This document shows, piece by piece, positions 22,251-31,560 of a stretch of DNA of 64,000 nucleotides; within the stretch, counting starts at the first letter, position 1; the number at the start of each line of letters is the position of its first letter. A program made the position numbers and the translations under genes. Origin of the DNA: Campylobacter sp. RM6914 (GTDB taxonomy: Bacteria; Campylobacterota; Campylobacteria; Campylobacterales; Campylobacteraceae); NCBI RefSeq assembly GCF_004803835.1, contig NZ_CP012545.1, positions 620,001 through 684,000 of the forward strand, in the 5' to 3' direction. A model generated the notes under the pieces. That model saw only the letters and a program-made list of their open reading frames with translations. It was not told where the DNA came from and did not search any database.

Positions 22251-24208
22251 TTGAAAATTTTAGTCAAGAAAGATTATAAATTTTTTATCATCATAAGCAT
22301 AGTCTTTTTGTGTTTTATCGGACTTAATTACTATTTTAACTACGAGCTTTTAAAGGATAATATAAGGCGTTATGAAAGCGGAATTTTTAGCCGTGTACAT
22401 ACCAAAATTGAAGATTGGACAAACTCAAATTTTAAAGATGTAGAAAAAATTGCAAAACTTTTGCAAAATGAACATATACAAAGCGCGACACAAATTCAGC
22501 CCTTGCTTCATAAATTTCAACAAAGCTCAAATTTTCCGTATCTCATCATGGGGCTTAATGATGGAAATTTTACATATCAGATAATGATTACGTTACGCCT
22601 CACAATTACGACCTTAAAACTCGCGATTGGTATAACGACACATTAAAGGTAGGTGGCACGATAGCTTCAAATCCATACATCTCTATGCGACTTGGACTTC
22701 ACAGCGTATCTATTTGCACTCCTATCAAATTAGTAGATAAGCGAGGTGTTTTTTGCGGAGGACAACCATTTGAGGTTATAAGGAGCTATTTTAAAGAGTA
22801 TAAAACCCTATACGATAAAAATTTATATCTTATCAATAAAGGCGGTGAGATATTAGCAAGCTTTGGCAATATAAATGATACGATATCTTTTGAAAATGTA
22901 AATTTACCAAACGACAAATACATGGCGATCCCTATCAAAAATACTAATTGGAGTATAGTTGTTGAAAAAGATCAAGAGCTTTATACGAATGAGCTTAATA
23001 AATATTTACTTATAAATTTGTTACTTTACGCACTTTGTGTCTTGATATATATTTTTACTAATTTCATTTGGCTTAGAAAAAACAGTATAAGCTCAAAGCA
23101 ACTTAATGAACAAAACATTTATATAAAAGATGTGCTTGCTAAGCAGGTAAATGGAGTTTTTATTAGCTGTAATGAAGATCTTGAGATCATATATGCCGGT
23201 GATGAATTTGCAAATTTCTATGATTTTTATAATGGTGCTGCAAACCTAAAAGAGACCATAAGAAACAGTAAATTTCTTAGTGATGATGAAAAGTTAAATT
23301 TTCTTAATGAGATAGCTATCTCAAGTCGGGGTTTGAAATTTAGGTATTTTAATATAGAGTTTACAAAAGAAAATGAGGTTAAGAAATATCTGATAACAAC
23401 TGCACCTATCGGTGATCATGCTCCTTACGGTCTGTCATTTTTATTCCAAGACGTCAGTTTAATGCAAGAACAAGAGTCTCAAAAAACATATAATGAGTTC
23501 TATAATCCATATGTAGAAAAATTAATGATTTTTATTAAGCAAAATATCGGAGATGATGGACTTTGTGTGGAAAAATTAGCCAAAATTGGCGGGTATTCCA
23601 AATTTCATTTGCAAAGATTATTTAAAAATTATACCAACACTAATGTAGCTGAATATCTACGTTCGTTCCGTCTTGAGCGTGCTAGGTTTTTATTAAAATT
23701 TAGTGACGAAAAAGTAAGTGTTATAGCTAAAAAATGTGGATTTGCTCATAATGAAACATTTATAAGATTGTTTTCTAAATTTTACGGCTCGTCCCCGCTT
23801 GTTTATAGACAAAACATAAGAGGTAAAATTCCTAAAAAAGAGCTATTATACGAGGAGATAGAGTTGCCAGAAATTAAGCTAGCTGTAACACATAAGCCTC
23901 AAAATATAGAGTTTTTAAAATCAAAGCAAAGCGGTGGCGATATCTTAGTTTTGCTTGAAAACGGAGATATAAATAGTAAAATTTATGCAGCTTATAGCAA
24001 AGATGGCTCACTATCGTCATATGTGGAATTAAGCGGCGGAACATGGGCTAAGATAGATATAAAAGGCATGAATTTGCCAATTGAGGATATTTTAGACAAG
24101 GCTTGCGAGATATTTTATGATCCAAATCTGTACAAATTTAAAGCTCCTCAAATTTATTTTTCGCTAACTGATGATAAAAATATGGATTTTATATACTTTA
24201 AAATTTAG
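22251..24208 (+). pseudogene. Membrane-bound AraC-type sensor-regulator, broken by a -1 frameshift
   Basis: Two frames form one protein. The first (22251-22646) gives a membrane helix and the start of a dCache-like extracellular domain. The rest, from about 22572 in another frame, gives DYVTPHNYDLKTRDWY, a second helix (near YLLINLLLYALCVLIYIF), a PAS-like segment, an AraC HTH pair (EKLAKIGGYSKFHLQRLF ... VIAKKCGFAHNETFIRLF) and a GyrI-like C-terminus. Adding one T to the run at 22568-22571 restores FYISDNDYV and one open frame of 652 residues to the same stop. It lies upstream of the reductase operon and is its likely substrate-sensing activator. A sequencing error, phase variation or true decay are all possible. 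Confidence 0.8.
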
Positions 24209-24298
24209 AAATTTTACTGATTAAAACACACATTAGCTTAAGTTAATATTTTATGCTAAACTTAGATTAAATCCTGTAAAAACGAGCTTCACGATTAT

Positions 24299-24338
24299 TG
24301 ATAAAAAATGCTTTGCCATTATTTGGCATTTTTTATCA
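24299..24338 (+). terminator. Hairpin after the AraC-type gene
   Basis: TGATAAAAAATGC (24299-24311) pairs perfectly with GCATTTTTTATCA (24326-24338). The 3' arm holds six T residues. It separates the sensor gene from the reductase operon. Confidence 0.7.
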
Positions 24339-24420
24339 TGAAACAAACCAAAAAATTTATATTAGTATTTCATTTAAAGATCTTATTAAAAATCTTTAAA
24401 TTCATATAAAAGGAGAGATG

Positions 24421-25995
24421 ATGTTTGACTCATCAAGAAGGCGAACCTTAAAGACGCTTGCCTGTTGCTCCGCTGCTATTGCTGTTCCAAATTTAGTGTT
24501 TGGCAAGATGAATGCAAGCGATGTAAAGCGATGGGATAAGGAATTTGATGCTGTAGTAGTTGGAAGCGGATTTGCAGGCTCTGCTGCTATGTTGTCGTTA
24601 CTAGATCACGGCATAACAAACTGCATAATGATAGAAAAGATGCAGTATCTTGGTGGTAACTCTGCTTATAGCGGTGGATCTATGGCGGTTGCCGGTACGC
24701 CTATACAAGAGCGCGACGGTATTAAAGATGACCCCGAAAGCCAGATAAAAGACACTCTAAAAAGCGGTCATGATCTAAATGATAAAGAGCTTGTGCGAGA
24801 GATGATTTATAAAGGTCCAGAAACCTTTAATTGGCTTGTTGAGAATGGCGTAAATTTTAAATGGGTGAGTCGCAGTGGTGGACACACTGTACCTAGGTCA
24901 CACTCCGCAGGTGCAGGTAGCTATATTACTCGTCCTTTACAGCGTAAGATCATAGAACGCGGAGGCAAGATCGCCACTCGTGTAATAATGGATGAGATTA
25001 TTTATAATGATAAAAACGAAGTTGTGGGGATCAAAGTGCGTGAGAAGTATGAATTTAACTTTGATAGAGAATTTGACGAGAATGACAATAAAAGTGGTCA
25101 GGTTAAATTTTATCGCTGTTTAGGTGGTTTGATATTAGCCACAGGAGGTTGGGGCGCAGACATTAAATTTAGACAAAATTTCGACCCCGCTCTTCGCGCT
25201 GACGTGCTAACTACAAATCATCTCGGAGCTACTGGCTATACGGCTCGTAAGCTTATCTTGGATGACATTAAATTTATTGATATGCAATACATCCAGCGCC
25301 TGCACGTCACTTCTGCAGATGAGCCGTTTTTCGGCTTTGCGTATCGCTGGATCACGCGCGGTTATGCATACGGCATAATGATAAATCCAAAAACTGGTCT
25401 ACGTTTCGTAAACGAGATAGCTGATCGTAAAATAGGCTCGGACGCGATCTGGAGCATGAATGAAAATGGAAAAAATCATCCTGTATTAATAATGGACATA
25501 GAGGGCACAAAAACCGTCGATATCAAAGACTTCCAGCGTGGATTAAGCGTAGGAGCAGTGAAGAAATTTGACACCATAGATGAGCTAATCGCACATTATG
25601 GTATCAACAAAGAGCCGTTCTTGGATCAACTTAAGCGCTATAATTCTTTTGTAGATGAGGCTGCTAAAGATAAAGAGTATCGTGACCCTGAATTTAAACG
25701 AAATTTCTCCGCTTATAAAGGCAAATTTATTAAAGTGGAAAAGCCACCGTTCTTTGCCTCTCGTCCGGGACCAAAAGTGCATCACTGTATGGGTGGGATA
25801 AAGACTACGATTGATTGCGAGGTATACAATAACGATATGGCTTTGGTGTCGAATTTATACGCTTGCGGTGAGCTGACTGGCGGTCGCCATGGCTTTAACC
25901 GCCTTGGTTCTAATGCCGTACTTGACTGTCTGGTTTATGGCAAGCGAGCAGGTGCAAAACTAGCGCAAATTTATAACGCCAAAAGGGGTGCGTGA
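24421..25995 (+). CDS. Tat-exported FAD-dependent reductase (flavocytochrome/fumarate reductase family)
   Basis: A flavoprotein of about 524 residues with a twin-arginine signal (SRRRTLKTLACC). The FAD site is DAVVVGSGFAGSAAM near residue 44, and the C-terminal family motif is HGFNRLGSNAVLDC. It belongs to the FAD_binding_2 group that includes FccA, urocanate, methacrylate and other periplasmic acrylate-type reductases. It carries no heme itself, and the heme partners are encoded next. The ATG at 24421 is better spaced from AGGAG than the one at 24418. The substrate cannot be read from the sequence, but an unsaturated organic acid as electron acceptor is the family expectation. Confidence 0.85.
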   Translation: MFDSSRRRTLKTLACCSAAIAVPNLVFGKMNASDVKRWDKEFDAVVVGSGFAGSAAMLSLLDHGITNCIMIEKMQYLGGNSAYSGGSMAVAGTPIQERDGIKDDPESQIKDTLKSGHDLNDKELVREMIYKGPETFNWLVENGVNFKWVSRSGGHTVPRSHSAGAGSYITRPLQRKIIERGGKIATRVIMDEIIYNDKNEVVGIKVREKYEFNFDREFDENDNKSGQVKFYRCLGGLILATGGWGADIKFRQNFDPALRADVLTTNHLGATGYTARKLILDDIKFIDMQYIQRLHVTSADEPFFGFAYRWITRGYAYGIMINPKTGLRFVNEIADRKIGSDAIWSMNENGKNHPVLIMDIEGTKTVDIKDFQRGLSVGAVKKFDTIDELIAHYGINKEPFLDQLKRYNSFVDEAAKDKEYRDPEFKRNFSAYKGKFIKVEKPPFFASRPGPKVHHCMGGIKTTIDCEVYNNDMALVSNLYACGELTGGRHGFNRLGSNAVLDCLVYGKRAGAKLAQIYNAKRGA

Positions 25996-26417
25996 TGAGA
26001 AAAATTTTATTTATACTTTCTATTTTGATTATATCTTTAAGCGCAGCAGATGTAAATGCTAGCTTATCTGAGATGTTGCGCAACTCAAAAGGTGAAATAA
26101 CAACAGATTTTAGTCCAAAGATTTTTCCTATCCAAGGTATTCATAAAAAGCTAAATTTAGCCTGTATTGATTGTCATAAAGATGAAAAGCAAAAAGATTA
26201 CTCTTCTGCAATGAATAACTCTTGTCTCTCGTGTCATGGAAGTTACTCAAAACTAGGCGAAACCACAGGACATCTAGGACATAACGATAATATCCATGCT
26301 AATCCACATTACGAATCGCTTGATTGTGACACTTGTCATAAATCGCACCAACCAAGCGTAAATATGTGCTTGCGTTGTCATACGCAAGACAGCATGAAAA
26401 AATTGATCGTGAAGTAG
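25992..26417 (+). CDS. Periplasmic tetraheme cytochrome c
   Basis: A 141-residue exported protein (signal peptide to about residue 19) with four CxxCH heme sites (CIDCH, CLSCH, CDTCH, CLRCH) and distal histidines typical of the flavocytochrome c heme domain. In Shewanella this domain is fused to the flavin domain. Here it is a separate gene overlapping the reductase stop (ATGA), as in the Wolinella FccAB layout. It should carry electrons from the NapC-type protein to the flavoprotein. Confidence 0.88.
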   Translation: MMRKILFILSILIISLSAADVNASLSEMLRNSKGEITTDFSPKIFPIQGIHKKLNLACIDCHKDEKQKDYSSAMNNSCLSCHGSYSKLGETTGHLGHNDNIHANPHYESLDCDTCHKSHQPSVNMCLRCHTQDSMKKLIVK

Positions 26418-26426
26418 GAGGCAGTA

Positions 26427-27071
26427 ATGAAAAAAGTAGTATTTTTAACGATAATTTTAACTTTGGTGGCTGTTTTTGGCGGATACCATGTGATAAAAGC
26501 CACTGGAGAATATCCATTTTGCGGAAGTTGTCACGAGTGGGATGGAGCCATAGCACAAACAAATTTGGCCGATCCTATTCACGGTGGCTCAAATCCAAAA
26601 GGTCTTGGAGCAAAATGCACTGACTGTCACTTGCCTCATGATAGCTTGGCTAATTATATTTTTACAAAAGCTAAAAACGGTATAGCAGAAGGCATCACGA
26701 CACTAACTGGTGATCCAGACAAAAAAGATTGGATAGCCAATCGCGAATATGCACGCAAAAACTATACTTTTGATAGCTCTTGTCTAAACTGCCATGCGGA
26801 CATTGTGAAAACATCGGATGCTAACGCTACAAGGCAAATTCTGCCTGTAAATAGCTTGCCAGAAGAGATTGCTACTTTAAGTGAAGCGGGTAGAATGCAT
26901 ATGAAATATCTTGAATTTAAAGGTACTGGCGATGAGATGAAATGTACCGACTGTCATAAAAATGTGGGTCATAAAGAGCTTGGCAAAATGCTAATCGAAC
27001 AAAAACATAGGATTGCAAATAGCTGGGATGAGTGGGAGAATATGTATCAAGAGAGTAGAAAAAATAAGTAA
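26427..27071 (+). CDS. NapC/NirT family membrane-anchored tetraheme cytochrome c
   Basis: A 214-residue protein with one N-terminal membrane anchor (VVFLTIILTLVAVFGGYHVI) and four CxxCH sites (CGSCH, CTDCH, CLNCH, CTDCH). The family oxidises menaquinol and passes electrons to periplasmic reductases. It completes a three-gene chain of quinol dehydrogenase, tetraheme shuttle and flavoprotein. It begins 9 bases after the previous gene, with AGGAGG upstream. Confidence 0.88.
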   Translation: MKKVVFLTIILTLVAVFGGYHVIKATGEYPFCGSCHEWDGAIAQTNLADPIHGGSNPKGLGAKCTDCHLPHDSLANYIFTKAKNGIAEGITTLTGDPDKKDWIANREYARKNYTFDSSCLNCHADIVKTSDANATRQILPVNSLPEEIATLSEAGRMHMKYLEFKGTGDEMKCTDCHKNVGHKELGKMLIEQKHRIANSWDEWENMYQESRKNK

Positions 27072-27097
27072 AATTTTATTATTCTCTTGTGTGGGTT

Positions 27098-27125
27098 ATG
27101 GGTAAAAATTTAATTTTTTACCCAT
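27098..27125. terminator. Bidirectional terminator between the NapC-type gene and the ygbA-like gene
   Basis: ATGGGTAAAAA and TTTTTACCCAT form a near-perfect stem across 27098-27125 with T-rich flanks on both strands. It overlaps the stop of the minus-strand gene. Confidence 0.7.
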
Positions 27126-27480
27126 CTTTATCTCTTAAAAACAACCTCTTTATCTTATTAAGTCCCAATTTCATGCCGCTGTATTTCATCATTTTTGCCA
27201 TTCGTTTCCACATTGGTAGTTCATAACATGGATGTGGGCAGGTGTGACAGCGTGGTTTTTGCACATGTGGGCATGCGCAAAGCCTTGCAAAGGAGTAGTT
27301 TAGCATGTCTTCACAGTCTTTGCATAGTTCATAGCTCACACTTACAACATCAGGCACTCCTTCATAGGTTAATGTCTTTTCTTGCTTTATTTTTGGTAGT
27401 TGTTTGTGCTTATCTGTGCAGTAAATTTGTATAAATTTAGTAACAGTCGTAACCTCGTAAGCAAATTTTTCATTAGTCAT
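27118..27480 (-). CDS. Cysteine-rich YgbA-like protein (nitrous-oxide-stimulated promoter family)
   Basis: A 120-residue protein with many cysteines, including CKDCEDML, CACPHV and CHTCPHPCY. The pattern matches the YgbA family, named for an NO-responsive promoter in enterobacteria and linked to nitrosative stress recovery. The cysteines suggest metal or Fe-S binding, which is not shown. It is convergent with the respiratory operon, so the shared neighbourhood may be chance. Confidence 0.7.
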   Translation of the reverse strand: MTNEKFAYEVTTVTKFIQIYCTDKHKQLPKIKQEKTLTYEGVPDVVSVSYELCKDCEDMLNYSFARLCACPHVQKPRCHTCPHPCYELPMWKRMAKMMKYSGMKLGLNKIKRLFLRDKDG

Positions 27481-27553
27481 TTTTGTCCTTTAGCAAAAGG
27501 TTATCGAAAAATGATAAAATTTGTTTACGAGTTTCATCAAGACTATATTGCTC

Positions 27554-28264
27554 TTAAAAATCAAATTTTACTCTAGCACGTTTTAGGTCTTCGGCACTAT
27601 CTATGCCTATACTTTCGCTTGAAATTTCAAGCATGGCTATACGTTTGCCGTTTTGAAGCGCGCGAAGTTGCTCTAGTTTTTCGGTATTTTCAAGGCTTGA
27701 CGGAGCTAGTGAGCAAAACTCATTTAGGCTAGCTACGCTGTATCCATAAATTCCAAGATGAGCCTTATATGTTTTACACTCTGCGCGGTTAAAAGGTATG
27801 CGTGAGCGTGAGAAATAAAGTGCAAAGTTATCTATATCGGTTACGACTTTAACTAAATTTTTATCATCAACAAGCTCATCGTTTATTAACTTGTAGCATG
27901 AAAACATGAATGCTTTATTTTGTCTTTTTTTGCAAAATTCTCTAAATTTTGCGATATTTTCAGGCTCGATAAATGGCTCATCTGCTTGCACGTTTATGAC
28001 TATATCGTTTTGATCTAGGTTTAAATTTCTGCATGCCTCATTTATACGATCTGTCCCGCTTTGGTGACTAGTTGATGTCATGACGGCATTTAGCCCGTGA
28101 GTTTTTGCTATATCTAAAACACTCTCGTCATCAACTGCTATGACGACCTCGTCGCACTCGCTCACTCGTCTGGCAGTTGCTACAAACATTGGAACTCCGC
28201 CTATATCGCAAAGAATTTTATTTTTAAATCTAGTAGAACTTAGTCTGGCAGGTATGATTATCAT
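27554..28264 (-). CDS. kdsB: 3-deoxy-manno-octulosonate cytidylyltransferase
   Basis: A 236-residue KdsB that makes CMP-Kdo for the lipopolysaccharide inner core. The start is MIIIPARLSSTRFKNK, with NVQADEPFIEP in the middle. I chose the ATG at 28264 because it overlaps the thrC stop as ATGA and gives the family N-terminus. An in-frame ATG at 28276 would add four residues and deepen the overlap. It is the last gene of the argB-side minus-strand cluster. Confidence 0.93.
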   Translation of the reverse strand: MIIIPARLSSTRFKNKILCDIGGVPMFVATARRVSECDEVVIAVDDESVLDIAKTHGLNAVMTSTSHQSGTDRINEACRNLNLDQNDIVINVQADEPFIEPENIAKFREFCKKRQNKAFMFSCYKLINDELVDDKNLVKVVTDIDNFALYFSRSRIPFNRAECKTYKAHLGIYGYSVASLNEFCSLAPSSLENTEKLEQLRALQNGKRIAMLEISSESIGIDSAEDLKRARVKFDF

Positions 28265-29721
28265 TTTTTTATCCATTCTAAAATTTTATCTTCTATCTCA
28301 TTTTGTTCGATAACATCAGGGTGTAAAATTTTAGCATCAAAAAGCTCTTCGATACTGCTTGGCGCGCTTTCATTTAGTTTTGAAGCAAGCGTGTTCAAGC
28401 CCTCTTTTTCGCTATCTGCACTTTGTTGGCACGCCTTTAGCATGCTTGGCGCAAATTTAACCCAATGTGCCGTTGAAGTGATGACATTTATACGTGAGCT
28501 ATCTGCCATTTTAAAGCAAGTTGCGGTGTGCGGGTCGATAGCTACGCCTTTGTCCATCCACTCTTTTATATAACTCTCACACTTACTATCAGTGCAAAAG
28601 TCTGCTTCAAATTCAGCTTTTAATGCCTTCAGCTCATTTTTATCAAGCTTGTAAAATTTATCTTTACTTAGCTTATCCATAAGCTCTTTTGTGCGAACGG
28701 CGCCAAATTTATCAAACAGCAATCTTTCGATATTGGAGCTAATTAAAATATCCATAGCAGGGCTTATAGTTTGAAGCAATTTCTTGCCCCTAAGATCGTA
28801 AATTCCTGTATTAAAGAGTTCTGTTAGGATATTGTTTGCGTTTGAAACGATTTTGATTTTGCCGATTTTAGCGCCCATTTTTTTAGCATAGTATGCACCT
28901 AAGGCATTACCGAAGTTTCCGCTAGGCACGATGATGTCAAAACTCTCACCCCTTGCTAATTTACCATTTTTTAAAAGTCTTGCATAAGCGTATGCGTGAT
29001 ATATGATCTGAAATAAAATTCTTCCGAAATTTACGGAGTTTGCGGCACTTAGACTGAGTTTGTTTTTGGCTAATTGCGCTTTAAAATTTTCGCTTGCCAA
29101 AAGCGTTTTAAGTGCTCGTTGCGCGTCGTCAAAATCGCCTTTGATACCGATAGTTTTTAGGTTATCGCCCTTCATGCATACCATTTGTAGGCGCTGAACC
29201 TCGCTGGTGCCATTTGCAGGATATAAGCAGACGACTTTTATATTTTTAGCATTAGCGAAGGTTTTTAGCGTGGCAGGTCCGGTGTCGCCGCTAGTAGCGC
29301 ACATGATGAGATAGTTTTTGTTTTTTTCTTGCGCAAGAGAGCTTAGAATTTCTCCAAAAGGCTGAAGAGCCATATCTTTAAAAGCGCGTGTAGGACCGTG
29401 ATATAGTTCATTTATATATAAATTTTTACCAAGTTTTTTAAATTCAACCGGAGATGCTGGCTTGTCAAAGTTTTTATATCTTTTTACTGCTTTTTTAAAG
29501 ACGTTTTTATCTATGTTAAATTTAAATAAAGAGATTATATAAAGGGCTAGTTTTTCATAGCTTAGCTTGCTTAGTTCGCGCCATTTTTTATCACTTATCT
29601 TTGGTAGCTTAACTGGCGCGTAAAGTCCACCGTGTTCGCTACTTGGATTAAGTAAAGCGCGTTTTAAACCGACTTTTTTTGATTTTTCGTTTTTCTTGGC
29701 TCTTGTTGGGTGCAGTTTCAT
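28261..29721 (-). CDS. thrC: Threonine synthase
   Basis: A 486-residue PLP enzyme that converts O-phosphohomoserine to threonine. The PLP lysine lies in HGPTRAFKDMALQPFG near residue 114, and the phosphate loop contains VPSGNFGNALGAYYAKKMG. The length is that of the long, Gram-negative type. Neighbours kdsB and lpxK repeat a gene order known in C. jejuni, with argB inserted here. Confidence 0.94.
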   Translation of the reverse strand: MKLHPTRAKKNEKSKKVGLKRALLNPSSEHGGLYAPVKLPKISDKKWRELSKLSYEKLALYIISLFKFNIDKNVFKKAVKRYKNFDKPASPVEFKKLGKNLYINELYHGPTRAFKDMALQPFGEILSSLAQEKNKNYLIMCATSGDTGPATLKTFANAKNIKVVCLYPANGTSEVQRLQMVCMKGDNLKTIGIKGDFDDAQRALKTLLASENFKAQLAKNKLSLSAANSVNFGRILFQIIYHAYAYARLLKNGKLARGESFDIIVPSGNFGNALGAYYAKKMGAKIGKIKIVSNANNILTELFNTGIYDLRGKKLLQTISPAMDILISSNIERLLFDKFGAVRTKELMDKLSKDKFYKLDKNELKALKAEFEADFCTDSKCESYIKEWMDKGVAIDPHTATCFKMADSSRINVITSTAHWVKFAPSMLKACQQSADSEKEGLNTLASKLNESAPSSIEELFDAKILHPDVIEQNEIEDKILEWIKK

Positions 29722-29745
29722 GTTTTTTCCTTTGATCTCTTAAAT

Positions 29746-30591
29746 TTATTGTCTTATCATAGTTCCTATACCGTCGTCGGTAAATAGCTCAAGAAGTAAT
29801 GAATGCGATAGTCTCCCATCAAGTATGTGTGCGTTTTTAACGCCGCTTTTTACGCATTCTAAAGCCGCATCGACTTTTGGCATCATGCCTCCGCTTATAA
29901 CGCCGGTATTTTTTAGCTCATTTATCTGTGATTCGTTTAGTTTGCTGATGAGCTTTTTATCGTTATCTAAAATTCCTTGAGTATCGGTTAAAAATATTAC
30001 TCTTTCGGCCTTTAGTGCACTTGCTATCTTGCTTGCGCAAAGATCGGCGTTTATGTTGTAGCTATTTGCCTCATCGTCAGTTGCAATAGGTGCCACAACA
30101 GGTATAAGCCCATTTTGTAAAAGCCCGTTTAGCACGGCTGTATTTACGTATTCTATCTCGCCGACAAAGCCGTATTTGCCGTTATTTAGCGTTTTAGCTT
30201 TTAATAAATTTGCATCTTTGCCACTAACACCTATGGCTCTTGCGCCATTTTTATTTAAAAGTGCAGTTAGTTCTTTGTTGATATTTCCGCTAAGAACCAT
30301 CTCGACGACTTCCATGGCTTCTTTATCTGTTACTCTAAGACCGTCTACGAATTCGCTTTTTATATTTAGCTTATCAAGATATGAGTTTATCTTTTTACCG
30401 CCGCCGTGAACTACGATAACCTTGCAGCCTACAAGCTGAAGTAGTGCGATATCTTTGATGAAATCACTCTTTAAATTTTCATCAAGTTGAGCCGAGCCGC
30501 CATATTTCACAACGAAAATTTTATCGCGGAATTTTTGGATATATGGTAGAGCAGATATGATCACCTGTGCGGTTTGAAGTTTATCTTTCAA
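29746..30591 (-). CDS. argB: Acetylglutamate kinase
   Basis: A 281-residue ArgB that phosphorylates N-acetylglutamate in arginine synthesis. Motifs are VVKYGGSAQ near the N-terminus, VVHGGGKKINSYL near 60-72 and the C-terminal SGGMMPKVDAAL. The N-terminal helix (KLQTAQVIISALPYIQKF) is the type found in arginine-inhibitable hexameric enzymes. It lies 24 bases upstream of thrC and 45 bases after lpxK on the same strand. Confidence 0.94.
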   Translation of the reverse strand: MKDKLQTAQVIISALPYIQKFRDKIFVVKYGGSAQLDENLKSDFIKDIALLQLVGCKVIVVHGGGKKINSYLDKLNIKSEFVDGLRVTDKEAMEVVEMVLSGNINKELTALLNKNGARAIGVSGKDANLLKAKTLNNGKYGFVGEIEYVNTAVLNGLLQNGLIPVVAPIATDDEANSYNINADLCASKIASALKAERVIFLTDTQGILDNDKKLISKLNESQINELKNTGVISGGMMPKVDAALECVKSGVKNAHILDGRLSHSLLLELFTDDGIGTMIRQ

Positions 30592-30636
30592 AGTTTTTCC
30601 TTGTATTTAAAATCCTAGATTATAGCAAAAAACCGT

Positions 30637-31560
30637 TTAAATTGCTTGTTTTATGGCGTTTTTTAGCTCATTACTAAGCGTTGTGTGTAGTTTTATAAGC
30701 GAGATAGGGAGATTGAAGTCTTTTACTTTTACAAAATCCTTTTGTGTCATAAGTAAGGATGTAGCTTTGTAAGAGCTAAGAAGCTTTGCAAGCTCTTGTT
30801 TATTAAAGTCGTGATGATCTGGATAAAAAATTTGCGCTACTGTTTGGTTGAAAAATGGCTCTAGGCGCGTTGGATTGGCTATTGCTGTGACTAAAAGCAT
30901 CTTATCTGTTTGGTTAAAAATTTGAGTTTTTCTAAAGTGCGAAACACCCTCTTTAGCTATGAAATCCCCAAATCTATAAAAGCCAACAGGATATCTATAA
31001 GCCCCGCTAGGTATGGTAAAATTTAGCGCTGGAAGAGGGTTTGGCTGGATTAGGATATTAAATTTTTTAATGTGAAATTTGCCAAAACCATCATCTAAAA
31101 TAATATACCTTGCACCCATTTTTTTTGCTTCATATATAGCTTCATCTCGGTTTTCACTAACGATGACGTTTGTATTTTTTACACTTATGGCATACTCCAT
31201 CGCCTCATCGCCACTTGTTTTTACGTCTGTTAAAATTTGACCGTTTACGCATACCTTTACAAGACCTTTACTACTTCTGCCGTATCCTCTTAGTATGATA
31301 AAAGCACCGTCAAATTCGTTTGCTATCGCGATACCAAGCGGAGTTTTGCCGCTTCCTCCCAAGCTAAGGTTGCCTATGCTTAAAATTTTAATACCAAGAT
31401 CCTTCTCTTTACTTGTGTATTTTTTGATATAAATAACAAAAGCATATATTAAAGACAGTGGTAAAAGTATAAAAGAAAGAAGCTTTTGAGTGAAATTAGG
31501 GCGGTAAAAATAACTCTCCGCCCAAATGTATAAATTTTGTTTAAATGTGCTTTTAGACAC
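30637..31560 (-). CDS. lpxK: Tetraacyldisaccharide 4'-kinase
   Basis: A membrane-associated kinase of about 307 residues that adds the 4' phosphate of lipid A. It shows one N-terminal membrane segment, the P-loop [16 protein letters not shown] near 75-90, and the [11 protein letters not shown] motif. I chose the GTG at 31560, which overlaps the previous gene by 8 bases and gives the expected N-terminus ([18 protein letters not shown]). An in-frame ATG at 31611 would force a 59-base overlap and adds a basic tail not expected in the family. Confidence 0.9.
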   Translation of the reverse strand: MSKSTFKQNLYIWAESYFYRPNFTQKLLSFILLPLSLIYAFVIYIKKYTSKEKDLGIKILSIGNLSLGGSGKTPLGIAIANEFDGAFIILRGYGRSSKGLVKVCVNGQILTDVKTSGDEAMEYAISVKNTNVIVSENRDEAIYEAKKMGARYIILDDGFGKFHIKKFNILIQPNPLPALNFTIPSGAYRYPVGFYRFGDFIAKEGVSHFRKTQIFNQTDKMLLVTAIANPTRLEPFFNQTVAQIFYPDHHDFNKQELAKLLSSYKATSLLMTQKDFVKVKDFNLPISLIKLHTTLSNELKNAIKQAI

